Origin: a virus
Reading direction: 5' to 3' (one strand)
Virus record (IMG/VR): IMGVR_UViG_3300017992_000059
Coordinates: 1 to 32,162 of that record
Length of the DNA stretch: 32,162 nucleotides
Every line of letters begins with the position of its first letter. The first letter of the stretch is position 1. Below, piece after piece: positions 32,040 through 32,162 of this stretch. Made by a program: the position numbers and the translations under genes. Below the pieces are notes generated by a model that was not told the DNA's origin, did not search any database, and saw only the letters and a list, made by a program, of their open reading frames with translations.

Positions 32040-32162
32040 ATGAAGTGGTGTAATAAAAACAAAACAGATAGACTGAATAACTGGACAGTCATCCCGCCAC
32101 CAAAGAAAGAAGTATGGGATGAAGCAAAACAATGGTGTCGAGAAAATGAATCACCATATCGA
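32040..32162 (+). CDS. Unknown protein, N-terminal part only (41 codons in window)
   Basis: A frame opens at ATG 32040 and runs off the right edge: MKWCNKNKTDRLNNWTVIPP, then PKKEVWDEAKQWCRENES. It is polar, with two CxxxxxxW-like Trp/Cys pairs. I do not recognise it. No Shine-Dalgarno sequence precedes the ATG and the promoter places the mRNA start at or next to it, so either the message is leaderless or the true start lies further downstream. Confidence 0.5.
   Translation, partial: MKWCNKNKTDRLNNWTVIPPPKKEVWDEAKQWCRENESPYR

Noticed and set aside
1-32162. CRISPR arrays, insertion sequences or integrase/attachment sites
   Set aside because: No regularly spaced repeats, transposase or integrase motifs, or terminal inverted repeats were seen.

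Overview
This window is a block of a T4-like (Straboviridae/cyano- and pelagimyovirus-type) contractile-tailed phage genome. It is AT-rich, compact and has no bacterial housekeeping genes. The recognisable set is the T4 core: baseplate proteins gp6, gp25, gp5 and gp53, a hub protein, gp26, a tape measure, portal gp20, prohead protease gp21, scaffold gp22, major capsid gp23, late sigma factor gp55 and recombination nuclease gp46/gp47. Several proteins differ from T4 in size and architecture and look like those of marine T4-like phages. The host cannot be read from this window.

Layout. (1) 1-16448, minus strand: a baseplate operon read right to left: a tail-tube/baseplate protein with N-terminal repeats, gp53, a hub protein carrying a lytic-transglycosylase-like domain, a lysozyme-free gp5, a 312-aa structural protein, gp25, a large gp6, and a giant protein (over 1,900 aa) that runs off the left edge. 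(2) 16564-22009, plus strand: an early-type operon behind a sigma70-like promoter: gp55, a small unknown, a sulfotransferase-like protein, gp47, gp46 and a GIY-YIG-like protein. Most of these are joined by start/stop overlaps. (3) 22010-22924: about 0.9 kb without genes, with many strong hairpins and ending in a strong terminator. This is a candidate large structured RNA. (4) 22925-23976, minus strand: gp26 and a 75-aa ORF joined by an ATGA overlap and a U UUU UUC slippery heptamer, which looks like a tail-assembly-chaperone programmed -1 frameshift. (5) 24028-31931, plus strand: tape measure, portal, small prohead protein, acidic core protein, gp21, gp22 and gp23, closed by a strong terminator. 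(6) 32005-end: a new sigma70-like promoter and the start of another ORF.

Regulation. T4-type late promoters (consensus TATAAATA) precede the structural genes on both strands. Two of them sit face to face between gp26 and the tape measure. At three junctions (gp25, gp20 and the 78-aa gene) the octamer lies exactly 13 nt before the ATG, with no Shine-Dalgarno sequence, which predicts leaderless late mRNAs. gp55, encoded here, would be the sigma factor reading these promoters.

The most notable points are the gp26 frameshift cassette, the structured non-coding region, the leaderless late junctions, the move of the cell-wall-hydrolase domain from gp5 to the hub protein with a degenerate copy in the neighbouring 312-aa protein, and EF-hand-like calcium loops in three virion proteins. 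All assignments come from reading the sequence and remembered family features; no database search was run.
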